Notes: generated from the letters alone by a model not told the origin. 17,313 bases of DNA from an uncultured Clostridia bacterium (GCA_900550765.1 URTC01000003.1:1-17313), one strand, 5' to 3'; positions 6,110 through 13,105 are shown, numbered from the stretch's first letter. Numbers and translations are program-made.

Positions 6110-7855
6110 TTAAAACATCTCCCTTATTTTTTTGCATCCGCTACTTAGCATATTGATTTCGCTTCCGCAAGAAATCAAATTCACATCGCAACTTTTTGAA
6201 AAATCAATAAGCTTTTGATTTGCCGTTATCATTCCCCAAAGTTTTTGTGCTGATTTTGCCGCTGCTGCAACCTTTTCAATGTAAGGTAAAACCACATCTG
6301 TATTTCCGGGCTTGCCAAGATCCGAAGAAAGGTCGTTCGGTCCTATAAATACGCCGTCAACTCCGTTTACGGCTAAAATTTCGTTTATATTTTCGCAAGC
6401 GCATACAGTTTCAATTTGAGCATATAGTTTCATATTTTCATTTGCCATAGGCATATAATCCTCAAGCCGCGGCGGATTATACAGCGTATGTGCGCGGTTT
6501 GTAGAAATTCCGCGTTTGCCTATAGGTGCATATTTTGCATATTCTACAACTCTTTCTATATCAGATGCCGTATTCGTCATCGGAAGCAAAAAGCTGCACA
6601 CTCCCATATCAGCATATTTCGTTATGGTCGCGCGCCCGTTATCGGGCAGGCGCATTATTGTGTGAAAACCGCACATTTTGGAAATGAAAACAAGTTCGCT
6701 TATCACATGATAATCAAAAGCACCATGCTCGTTATCTATTATGATAAAATCAAGACCGCTGTTTTTCGCTATAAGGGGAAAATGTGAAAAGCAGACCTCT
6801 GAAAGCATTGTACCAGCTTTTATTTTACATTTTTCATTTGCCATTTTTTTAAGCCCCTCCATTCCTAAAATAATATTTTTTTGATATTCACATAAAAAGC
6901 CTTTTGCGGCAAAGTGCGCGACGAGTTCTTTATATATAAGTTCAGCGCCGCCACCGCCCACAATCAAATATTGTTTTTTCGGAAGGCGTGAAATCGCCTG
7001 TGAAACCTCAGATAAAAATTTTTCAAGTTGGAATTTTCCGTCAGAAAAAAGTACCGATCCGCCGGTGATCCCGCTGACTGTGAAAAGCCGCTTTTTTGAA
7101 AAATACGGTCGCTTTTCACAATTTTTACAAGTTGCTTCACTTTCGGCAAGTGTAGAAATTTGAGTGGCTGTTCCTATATTTAATAGATATGCGTTCTTTT
7201 TCTCAGCACCGCTTCCCCAAAAGCTTATTTGATGGTCACCCATAGGTGCATAAATATCAATGCCGCGGTATTTACCTATCATTTCAACCTTATCAAGTAC
7301 GCTCGGAAGCACTAAATTATCAAAAAAATCGTATTTTTCAAGCGTACATGAGTTGAAAAATCCGCTTGCGCAGGCATCGGTTTTGTGCGTTATGTTTTTG
7401 CCTGTCAGCAAAAACGAAATATATGAGCCGAGAGTAAAAAATTCGCTTTCCGCAAGAATGCTTTCTTCATATGTGCAAAGGCTTGCAAGAGGTGAATTTT
7501 TCTTTATGGCAGTGCCGCTTTCTGAAAAATTAACATTGGTAAGACGGTAATTTGAAGTGTCGCCGCGGTTGTCGCGCCATGAAATATAATTTCCGAAAGT
7601 GTTGTGTCTGCGCAGCAGATAACCATGCATCTGGGCACAAATAAATGCACTTTTACACTCTTTTTCTGATGCGGTATTAAAAATTCGGTATATAATTTTG
7701 CGGATTTCCTCTTCCGAAATTTCATAATGCACACCGTCATTTATCAAAGGCATAGGGAAAGGTACAGAATCCGAAAACAGCTCGGCCTTTAGGGAAGGAT
7801 CATAAACCATATATTTAATAAATGTACTTCCCACATCCAATAGGAATACGTTCAC
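6110..7855 (-). CDS. FGGY-type sugar kinase fused to HpcH/HpaI-type aldolase
   Basis: From a GTG at 7855 the protein has 581 residues in two enzyme domains. Residues 1 to about 337 form a short FGGY/ASKHA carbohydrate kinase: phosphate loop DVGST (7-11), QMHG (75-78), WRDNR (93-97), GDHQ with the likely catalytic Asp207, NIGTATQ (226-232) and adenosine-site GGGG (300-303). The GD..NIGT spacing is closest to sedoheptulokinase-like members. Residues about 338-581 form a class II HpcH/HpaI aldolase: EHG (376-378), Arg402, metal-binding Glu482 in QIET and Asp508 in GPNDLSSDLG. Members of that family split 2-keto-3-deoxy acids to pyruvate and an aldehyde. The inferred job is phosphorylation followed by cleavage of one sugar or sugar acid. 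The GTG at 7864 lies inside the GGTGAT ribosome site, so 7855 is preferred. Both domains keep their key residues. Confidence 0.88.
   Translation of the reverse strand: MNVFLLDVGSTFIKYMVYDPSLKAELFSDSVPFPMPLINDGVHYEISEEEIRKIIYRIFNTASEKECKSAFICAQMHGYLLRRHNTFGNYISWRDNRGDTSNYRLTNVNFSESGTAIKKNSPLASLCTYEESILAESEFFTLGSYISFLLTGKNITHKTDACASGFFNSCTLEKYDFFDNLVLPSVLDKVEMIGKYRGIDIYAPMGDHQISFWGSGAEKKNAYLLNIGTATQISTLAESEATCKNCEKRPYFSKKRLFTVSGITGGSVLFSDGKFQLEKFLSEVSQAISRLPKKQYLIVGGGGAELIYKELVAHFAAKGFLCEYQKNIILGMEGLKKMANEKCKIKAGTMLSEVCFSHFPLIAKNSGLDFIIIDNEHGAFDYHVISELVFISKMCGFHTIMRLPDNGRATITKYADMGVCSFLLPMTNTASDIERVVEYAKYAPIGKRGISTNRAHTLYNPPRLEDYMPMANENMKLYAQIETVCACENINEILAVNGVDGVFIGPNDLSSDLGKPGNTDVVLPYIEKVAAAAKSAQKLWGMITANQKLIDFSKSCDVNLISCGSEINMLSSGCKKIREMF
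6842..6860 (-). promoter_or_regulatory. Internal Shine-Dalgarno and ATG at the kinase-aldolase junction
   Basis: On the minus strand GGAGGGG (6860-6854) stands nine bases before an in-frame ATG (6844-6842), exactly where the kinase domain ends and the aldolase domain begins. Initiation here would yield a 244-residue aldolase of normal family length. Whether it is used cannot be seen from sequence. Confidence 0.55.
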
Positions 7856-7872
7856 TTTTATCACCGAATATT

Positions 7873-7901
7873 ATTTTACGAAACAATAATATCAAAGTAA
7901 A
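7873..7901 (-). promoter_or_regulatory. Promoter of the kinase-aldolase operon
   Basis: On the minus strand TTTACT (7901-7896), a 17-base spacer and TAAAAT (7878-7873) predict a start near 7866. That leaves only about 11 bases before the GTG at 7855. The weak -35 fits a promoter that needs the divergent AraC-type activator. Confidence 0.6.
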
Positions 7902-7922
7902 TTGTTATTTGTGCTATAAATA

Positions 7923-7951
7923 TTGACATTCTTGTTTTTGTGTGATATAAA
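7923..7951 (+). promoter_or_regulatory. Promoter of the AraC-type regulator gene
   Basis: TTGACA (7923-7928), a 17-base spacer and TATAAA (7946-7951) with an extended TG (7943-7944). This is a near-consensus promoter whose start near 7958 falls at the ribosome binding site. The two divergent promoters share about 100 bases, so the regulator could act on both. Confidence 0.85.
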
Positions 7952-7969
7952 CGATTCAGGTGATAAAAA

Positions 7970-8776
7970 TTGAGCGATGTATTTGAAAAATATATAAAAT
8001 CAGATGGTTTGAAATTCAAGCATGCTAAAGGAATGCGCGATATTATAGGTAAGGAGTTTCATACTTATAATGAGATATTACTTTTTCTCGGTGAGGAAGC
8101 GGAATTTATTTCCGAGCATATAAAGCAGCCGCTTGCACCGAATACGCTTGTGATAATCCCCAAAGAGCGTTTTCATCAGTTCTATATTTCGGGTCCGGAA
8201 GAGAACTATCACAGATGCGTATTGAATTTTGTCGATATTCCTCAATTTGGGCAACTGATAAAGGAAGTGTTTTGTGATGTATATCTAATTCCAGAAATAA
8301 CCGACGAAACGGCCCAACTATTTTCAAAGCTTTGCCGTGCGGCAGAGAGGGAGGGCTCGGAATATGAACGGCAAATATTGCTTTATGCAATTTTGGCTGA
8401 ATTGCTCATTGAAATAAAGGAAAATCTGAAATTTAAAAGCAATAAAAAGGTATGTGAGAGTACTGTGAACCCGTTTACGGCAGCGGCTCTCGAATACATA
8501 GACGAAAATGCGGAGGGAGAATTGAATCTCGGAACTCTTTCTGATTATTTGCATATTTCAGCATCATATCTTTCGCATATTTTCAGAAAAGACCTTCATA
8601 TATCCGTTTACCGCTATATTTTAAAAAAGAAGCTTGTACTTGCAAATCATAAAATATATTCAGGTATACCGCCAATGCAGGCGGCAGTTCAATGCGGCTT
8701 TAAAGATTATTCGGGATTTTATAAAATGTACAAAAAAGAGTTCGGAATTTCACCTGCAAAAGCCAAAAAAGTATAA
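7970..8776 (+). CDS. AraC-family transcriptional regulator of the divergent sugar operon
   Basis: The 268-residue protein starts at a TTG preceded by AGGTGAT at 6-base spacing. The N-terminal half (residues about 20-115) resembles the AraC cupin ligand-binding domain, including the PNTLVIIPKERFHQFYI segment typical of sugar-sensing members. Residues about 165-268 hold the two helix-turn-helix motifs of AraC/XylS proteins: LGTLSDYLHISASYLSHIFR, and PPMQAAVQCGFKDYSGFYKM followed by FGISPAKAKK. It is divergent from the kinase-aldolase/BNR operon and probably senses the sugar that operon consumes. The ligand is unknown. A hairpin lies about 100 bases downstream. Confidence 0.9.
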   Translation: MSDVFEKYIKSDGLKFKHAKGMRDIIGKEFHTYNEILLFLGEEAEFISEHIKQPLAPNTLVIIPKERFHQFYISGPEENYHRCVLNFVDIPQFGQLIKEVFCDVYLIPEITDETAQLFSKLCRAAEREGSEYERQILLYAILAELLIEIKENLKFKSNKKVCESTVNPFTAAALEYIDENAEGELNLGTLSDYLHISASYLSHIFRKDLHISVYRYILKKKLVLANHKIYSGIPPMQAAVQCGFKDYSGFYKMYKKEFGISPAKAKKV

Positions 8777-8881
8777 AAACAGTACGGAGTTTCCTCAAAT
8801 ATTTTTATGCTGATAAAAAAGGTCCTTTCTATGTGTTTTTCGCCGTTTGAATCGATTTCTTTTTTATAGGAATCACTTTCT

Positions 8882-8944
8882 AAAATGGGAATAAAAAAAG
8901 CAGATGGCTTTAAATTTCCATCTGATTGATTTTATTCCCATTTT
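8882..8944. repeat. Nested inverted-repeat hairpin, terminator-like
   Basis: An outer perfect 15-base inverted repeat (AAAATGGGAATAAAA at 8882-8896, TTTTATTCCCATTTT at 8930-8944) encloses an inner stem (CAGATGG 8901-8907, CCATCTG 8918-8924). On the minus strand the inner stem is followed by C and seven Ts, like a rho-independent terminator, although no minus-strand gene ends here. On the plus strand it could end the AraC transcript. The extra outer arms are unusual for a plain terminator. Confidence 0.7.
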
Positions 8945-9030
8945 CGGTTTCGTAGGTTCAAATAGTGTCAGAATAGGATTTTTGATGTTTTGAATTTATC
9001 AAACTATCTTCAAAAAATTGCTCCAATTAA

Positions 9031-9069
9031 AAGAAAAGTCGTCGCGAACGCTACATAGTCCGCGACGAC
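9031..9069 (-). terminator. Terminator after tRNA-Leu
   Basis: GTCGTCGCG (9038-9046) and CGCGACGAC (9061-9069) form a perfect GC-rich stem. On the minus strand it is followed by TTTTCTTTT, directly after the tRNA-Leu 3' end. Confidence 0.9.
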
Positions 9070-9070
9070 G

Positions 9071-9157
9071 TGGTGCCGGAAGCGGGGGTCGAACCCGCAC
9101 GGTGTCGCCACCACTGGATTTTGAATCCAGCACGTCTGCCAATTCCATCATTCCGGC
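9071..9157 (-). tRNA. tRNA-Leu, anticodon CAA, with encoded CCA
   Basis: The acceptor strands GCCGGAA (9157-9151) and TTCCGGC pair fully. The anticodon stem CTGGA/TCCAG closes the loop TTCAAAA, giving anticodon CAA. There is a long class II variable arm, a canonical GGTTCGA T-loop and a genomic CCA (9073-9071). It reads UUG codons. Confidence 0.96.
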
Positions 9158-9191
9158 AGGGGATGGGAAAGACCCGCGTTTTTCCTTGGTG

Positions 9192-9214
9192 AAAAAAAGC
9201 ACCGAAGGGTGCTT
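9192..9214 (-). terminator. Terminator-like hairpin between the two tRNAs
   Basis: On the minus strand AAGCACC and GGTGCTT close a stable CUUCGG-type loop and run into seven Us. It lies downstream of tRNA-Thr and upstream of tRNA-Leu. Confidence 0.8.
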
Positions 9215-9261
9215 AGGCAGCTTTTTCTACTATAAAAAAGCTTTGCGAGCCTGGCATAAAA

Positions 9262-9337
9262 TGGAGCTACCGGCCGGAATCGAACCGGCGACCTGTTCAT
9301 TACGAGTGAACCGCTCTACCGACTGAGCCACGGTAGC
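9262..9337 (-). tRNA. tRNA-Thr, anticodon CGT, with encoded CCA
   Basis: The acceptor GCTACCG/CGGTAGC pairs fully. The D-arm is GCTC/GAGC, and the anticodon stem GTTCA/TGAAC closes the loop CTCGTAA (anticodon CGT). The T-arm GCCGG/CCGGC has a TTCGATT loop, and a genomic CCA is present (9264-9262). It reads ACG codons. Confidence 0.96.
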
Positions 9338-9347
9338 ATCATAGACT

Positions 9348-9375
9348 ATTATAGCAAAATTTTTTTATTTGTCCA
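9348..9375 (-). promoter_or_regulatory. Promoter of the tRNA unit
   Basis: On the minus strand TGGACA (9375-9370), a 16-base spacer and a perfect TATAAT (9353-9348) lie about ten bases before the tRNA-Thr 5' end. Confidence 0.8.
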
Positions 9376-9487
9376 GCTAATTTTATTATTATTGCAAAAA
9401 AATATCTCTTTTCTTTTAGGCAAGCGCAATGGCCGTACGGAATGATACGGATTCTTGGGAAAGCGAGTAAAAGTTTCCTGTTTATAG

Positions 9488-9516
9488 TTGACCTTCTTTA
9501 TGAAAAAGTGTACAAT
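9488..9516 (+). promoter_or_regulatory. Promoter of the yhbY gene
   Basis: TTGACC (9488-9493), a 17-base spacer and TACAAT (9511-9516). The promoter lies after the ATG at 9442 that would lengthen the frame upstream, which rules out that longer start. Confidence 0.75.
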
Positions 9517-9543
9517 AAACGGACAGAAAGAAGGAAGAAGAAT

Positions 9544-9837
9544 ATGCTTACAAGTAAACAGCGCGCCCGTTTGCGCGCCTATGCCAATCCAATGGAAACA
9601 ATACTTCAGATCGGAAAAGACGGGATTAACGAACAACTGATCATACAGGTTGATGACGCGCTTACCGCGCGTGAACTTATAAAGCTCCGTGTGCTTGAAA
9701 ACGCGCCGCTTTCTGCCCGCGAGGCCGCTGAAGAATTGGCACAAAAGACCAACAGCGAAGGGATACAGGTGATTGGCACCCGTTTTGTGCTTTACCGCAG
9801 GAATCAGGATAAAGCAAGATATGATAACTGCCTTTGA
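9544..9837 (+). CDS. yhbY: YhbY-family RNA-binding protein (CRM domain)
   Basis: The 97-residue protein opens with MLTSKQRARLRAYANPMETILQ and continues with IGKDGINEQLI, the classic N-terminal pattern of YhbY/CRS1-YhbY (CRM) proteins. It then has ELIKLRVLENAPLSAREAAE and GIQVIGTRFVLYRRN, the GxxVIGxxxVLYR strand being diagnostic. The family associates with pre-50S ribosomal particles and binds RNA. AAGGAAG lies six bases before the ATG at 9544. The GH2 gene follows after 83 bases with no terminator between, so read-through is possible, although the functions are unrelated. Confidence 0.93.
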   Translation: MLTSKQRARLRAYANPMETILQIGKDGINEQLIIQVDDALTARELIKLRVLENAPLSAREAAEELAQKTNSEGIQVIGTRFVLYRRNQDKARYDNCL

Positions 9838-9920
9838 TAGCCTGTAGTATAACGAAAGGCAGGAATGCCATTCTATGCAGAGGTCTATTGGAAAATGAAT
9901 GAAGCAAAAAGGAGCGAACA

Positions 9921-12143
9921 ATGAAAAATTTTGATGCGGGATGGAAATTCCATCGCGGAATGTTTGATGAAAAGACCGATATCTCTTTATGGGAAGACGT
10001 AACGCTGCCACAAGATTTTTCTATATCCCTGCCTTTTGCGGGGCAAAGCGAGTATGCTTTTGAGGGAACCGAGCCAAAGGATTGGCAGGGCGATGCGCTT
10101 AACGGATTTCTTGCCAGAGGAAAGGGCTGTTATGCCAAAAATTTTTCACTCGAGGTTCCCGAGGGATACCGTGCGTTTCTTGTTTTTGAGGGGATTTACC
10201 GTAACTGTACCGTATATATCAACGGGATTGAGGTTTCTCGCCAAAGCAACGGATATATGGGATTTGAAACGGATATTACCGATGTTTTAAAACCGGAGAA
10301 CCGCGTTTTTGTAAAAGTGGATAACGGCCGCCCGGGAACCTCGCGTTGGTATACGGGCAGCGGAATATACCGCCATGCTTTTCTTGATATCCGTCCTGAG
10401 AATTATCCCCGGGATGTATTTATTACTACGCCGGAAATAACCGGAGAATATGCGCAGGTTCATATAAGCGCAGGTTTTGCAGCGTCCGCAGAGGGAACGG
10501 TTATGATTTTGGCGCCTTCGGGGGAAACTGTGTCAAAAGCAGAGTTTAAAGGAATATTGGAAGCTGATCTCACGGTAGAAAAGCCGTTTTTATGGGATAT
10601 AGACTCGCCGGCTCTTTATACGGCTGTAATTGAAGCTGCCGGCAGCCGGTTTACGTATCGATTTGGTATCCGCAGCATTGAACTGATTGCCGGAAAGGGA
10701 CTTTTCTTAAACGGCCGCCGCGTGATGTGCAAGGGCATGAATCTTCATCATGACTTAGGTGTATGCGGCGCCGCCGCCTTTGACGGGGTGATTGAATACC
10801 GCCTTAAAACCTTGAAGGAGATGGGCGTCAATGCACTGCGGCTTTCGCATAATCCGCACGCACCGAAAGTGCTTCAGCTGTGTGATGAGCTTGGAATTCT
10901 TGTTTTTGACGAATGCTTTGATAAGCTGACGGATCAGTATGTGGATGATTTTGAAGGGACCTGGCACAGGGAACTGGAGGCGTTTATCAAGCGGGACAGA
11001 AATCATCCCTGTGTTTTTATATGGAGTGTGGGCAACGAGACCGATCAGCAGCGGCTTGGCGGAAAAGCGGGCGCCGAGTATATAAAAAATATCGCTGATT
11101 ATGCCAAAACGCTTGATCCTACGCGCAAGGTGACCTGCGCGCAATATCCATGCAGATATCAGGGGATCACATGGAACGACGAGGGATGGCAAGATTCCGA
11201 ACCAGCGGAAATGTGCTGGTCAACGGATGTTTGCAGCTGTAACTATACCTGGGAATTTTTTGAGAAGGATCTTCAAAAGCACCCTGAATTGATTTTTATA
11301 CAGAGTGAAGCGGCCGTGGGATATGCGGATTTATGCGGTTGGAATAAAATAAACGAGCTTCCCACGGCAGGGCAGTTCTATTGGGGCGGAATCGATTATT
11401 TGGGGGAAGCAGTTTCCCCGAAATATCGCGGCTGGTGGCGCGGCTTTTTGGATATCACGTGTCATAAACGCGCCATTGCGTACCAGGCGGAGGCGGCGTT
11501 TCGGCAAACGCCTGTCATCCATATAGGTGTGGTGGGCAGCCGTGATGATATGATGTGGAATGATGCCAGCTTGGAGTGGATGTTTGTTTTTGACCATTGG
11601 AATTGGGAAGAAGAGCGTATGCTTGATGTAATCGTATACTCAAACGCGGCATCGGTAAAGCTGTTTCTTAACGGCAAGGCCATAGGTGAATGTGCGTTTA
11701 GCGGCTGTTTCAGCTTTAAAAAACAGGTTCGTTTTGTTCCGGGGAAAATAACAGCTGTGGGCTATGATGAAAACGGAAAGGAAATATGCCGGCATCAGCT
11801 TGAAACCGCCGGAAAGCCCGCCGGAATAAGGCTTGTACCTTCGGCCCGCTGTGTTGCCGCCTGCGGAAATGACGCTGTGGCGGTAGATGCTGAAATTGTC
11901 GATGCCCAAGGCATTTTGTGTCAGCGCAACAGTGATACACTCATTTTCACTGTTGAAAACGGAATATTTGCCGGTATAGGCAATGCCGATCTTTGTACGG
12001 AGATCCCTTACGGAACGAAAGAATATCCTGCCTTTTTAGGCCGCGCACAGGCAGTTATAAGAGCTGACGGAAGCGGCCGTGATATAAGGCTGAGCGTACG
12101 ATGCGGTGATTTTTTGAAAAGCATTGTTCTTCCGGTGATGTAA
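9921..12143 (+). CDS. Glycoside hydrolase family 2 (beta-galactosidase-like), cytoplasmic
   Basis: The 740-residue protein has the full GH2 layout. The jelly-roll sugar-binding domain is at residues about 1-160, including GKGCYAKNF and WYTGSGIYRH. An Ig-like domain follows at about 165-255. The TIM barrel is at about 256-540, with RLSHNPH (307-313), acid/base Glu373 in VGNET and likely nucleophile Glu463 in IQSEAAV; the FYWGGIDYLGE segment (486-496) matches the usual FxWTGxDYLGE. A DUF4982-like domain lies around 555-625 and a final Ig/invasin-like domain around 635-735. The nucleophile context SEAAV differs from the commoner SETxS. Substrate specificity (beta-galactoside, glucuronide or other) cannot be decided. 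There is no signal peptide, so it acts on imported oligosaccharides. AAAGGAG precedes the ATG, and a hairpin terminator follows. Confidence 0.93.
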   Translation: MKNFDAGWKFHRGMFDEKTDISLWEDVTLPQDFSISLPFAGQSEYAFEGTEPKDWQGDALNGFLARGKGCYAKNFSLEVPEGYRAFLVFEGIYRNCTVYINGIEVSRQSNGYMGFETDITDVLKPENRVFVKVDNGRPGTSRWYTGSGIYRHAFLDIRPENYPRDVFITTPEITGEYAQVHISAGFAASAEGTVMILAPSGETVSKAEFKGILEADLTVEKPFLWDIDSPALYTAVIEAAGSRFTYRFGIRSIELIAGKGLFLNGRRVMCKGMNLHHDLGVCGAAAFDGVIEYRLKTLKEMGVNALRLSHNPHAPKVLQLCDELGILVFDECFDKLTDQYVDDFEGTWHRELEAFIKRDRNHPCVFIWSVGNETDQQRLGGKAGAEYIKNIADYAKTLDPTRKVTCAQYPCRYQGITWNDEGWQDSEPAEMCWSTDVCSCNYTWEFFEKDLQKHPELIFIQSEAAVGYADLCGWNKINELPTAGQFYWGGIDYLGEAVSPKYRGWWRGFLDITCHKRAIAYQAEAAFRQTPVIHIGVVGSRDDMMWNDASLEWMFVFDHWNWEEERMLDVIVYSNAASVKLFLNGKAIGECAFSGCFSFKKQVRFVPGKITAVGYDENGKEICRHQLETAGKPAGIRLVPSARCVAACGNDAVAVDAEIVDAQGILCQRNSDTLIFTVENGIFAGIGNADLCTEIPYGTKEYPAFLGRAQAVIRADGSGRDIRLSVRCGDFLKSIVLPVM

Positions 12144-12220
12144 AAGATTGTGGTTGGTTCAAAGGAGATGCTTTTTTAAAAAATGTAAAAGTAAAAAAAG
12201 AAGAATGTGCTGATGGAATG

Positions 12221-12252
12221 AAAAGGCTCACGGCAATGGCCGTGAGCCTTTT
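12221..12252. terminator. Strong bidirectional hairpin after the GH2 gene
   Basis: A 14-base perfect stem (AAAAGGCTCACGGC with GCCGTGAGCCTTTT) closes an AATG loop. It separates the GH2 gene from the convergent Xre gene. The U-tracts are short on both sides, but the stem is very stable. Confidence 0.8.
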
Positions 12253-12344
12253 GCATACGAATGCCGTCATTAAGTTTTTTTATACGGTATATTGTGAAAA
12301 AAGCATACAAAAACCTATACCGATGCTGTGCCAGATCGGCAAAA

Positions 12345-12608
12345 TTAAATCTTTTTGTTGATAATGATTTTATAGGACTCTTTGGGATCCTGATTCAACG
12401 GTCTCGGATGAGGAATCAAGCCGCACAGATAATCCAGAGAAATGTTATAATACTCGGCAAGGGAAATCAAGTGATGCAGCGGAATTTCTCGTTTACCGGT
12501 TTCGTAAAGCGAGTATTGCTGTTTGGTAATTCCCAAATGGCGTGCAATCGTATCCTGCTTTTTATCAGCGTCATCTCTAACGTCTTTTAGGCGCGGGTAA
12601 AAATACAT
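12345..12608 (-). CDS. Small Xre-family helix-turn-helix regulator (first of three)
   Basis: The 87-residue protein is a single Cro/C1-type DNA-binding domain: DTIARHLGITKQQYSLYETG (helices 2-3) followed by REIPLHHLISLAEYYNISLD and YLCGL. It is closely related to the protein encoded at 13252-13473, sharing the YYN-(I/V)-SLDYLCGL ending, so the two are paralogues. The ATG at 12626 is unlikely as start because GAGGTGA, the ribosome site, lies within the next codons and stands five bases before the ATG at 12608. It may repress itself through repeats in the AT-rich DNA just upstream. There is no effector domain. Confidence 0.85.
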   Translation of the reverse strand: MYFYPRLKDVRDDADKKQDTIARHLGITKQQYSLYETGKREIPLHHLISLAEYYNISLDYLCGLIPHPRPLNQDPKESYKIIINKKI

Positions 12609-12658
12609 AATATTCACCTCGCCCATAATATAACATAATCATCCAATTTTTTATTTAC

Positions 12659-12758
12659 AATCATTTAAAGAGGTGATATTATATTATTTGCATCATTTAA
12701 AAGAATGATTTATTGTAATATTTTGTAATATTTTGTAAGAAAGAAAAGAATGATTTAT
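12659..12758. repeat. AT-rich operator-like repeats between regulator genes
   Basis: AAAAGAATGATTTAT occurs twice in direct orientation (12699-12713 and 12744-12758). Its core is also present inverted as AATCATTTAAAG (12659-12670) and as ATCATTTAA just before the first copy, giving the palindrome ATCATTTAAAAGAATGAT. A tandem GTAATATTTT lies between. This is the pattern of operators for the flanking Xre regulators, inferred only. Confidence 0.55.
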
Positions 12759-12824
12759 CAATTGCATAGAAAATAAAGAAGGAGATGGGAGCGGACTATA
12801 AAGATTTATGCCTTGCTAAAGAAC

Positions 12825-13037
12825 TTATATCTGTCTTCCGGTATCCCGAAAGGTAAAAATGCCTTCATAGTCACAGTCCAATGCATTTGCAATAATCTTA
12901 AGGTCCCTTTCCGTAAGCCGGTCCCGGTATAATTTATTGTATAAATAGGAGCCTTTGTATCCTAATTTGTTGCTGAGTTCGCGAATCGTCATGTTTCTTT
13001 CTACGAGAATGATCTTTATCTTCTTTGCCATACTCAT
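12825..13037 (-). CDS. Small helix-turn-helix regulator (second of three)
   Basis: The 70-residue protein carries an HTH: MTIRELSNKLGYKGSYLYNK is the recognition-helix segment, followed by RDLKIIANALDCDYEGIF. This is the compact Cro/C1-like type often linked to mobile elements or conjugation modules, and it differs from the other two regulators here. The open frame extends 19 codons further upstream, but AAAGGAG lies inside that extension before the ATG at 13037. A promoter also overlaps it, so the shorter form is chosen. The ATG of MAKK at 13031 is a close alternative. Confidence 0.8.
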   Translation of the reverse strand: MSMAKKIKIILVERNMTIRELSNKLGYKGSYLYNKLYRDRLTERDLKIIANALDCDYEGIFTFRDTGRQI

Positions 13038-13065
13038 TATTATTTCACTCCTTTTATTTATGAAA

Positions 13066-13094
13066 ATTATACATGATTTTTGTAAAAACCGCAA
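13066..13094 (-). promoter_or_regulatory. Promoter of the second small regulator
   Basis: On the minus strand TTGCGG (13094-13089), a 17-base spacer and a perfect TATAAT (13071-13066) precede the AAAGGAG site. Confidence 0.65.
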
Positions 13095-13105
13095 ACAAAA
13101 GTGGG

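Noticed and set aside
5044..8776. The sugar module as a tRNA-integrated genomic island
   Set aside because: It lies beside tRNA-Leu and is flanked by hairpins, but there is no integrase and no direct repeat of the tRNA 3' end at the far side, so integration cannot be claimed.
9018..9326. Open frames across the tRNA region on both strands
   Set aside because: They translate tRNA sequence and cannot be real proteins.
9442..9543. N-terminal extension of the YhbY frame from an ATG at 9442
   Set aside because: The promoter and ribosome site for the gene lie inside this extension, and the shorter protein has the normal family N-terminus.
12785..12856. Short plus-strand ORF beginning MGADYKDLCLAKEL
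   Set aside because: Its SD-like bases abut the ATG with no spacer, the frame stops after 23 codons, and it overlaps the end of a minus-strand regulator gene.
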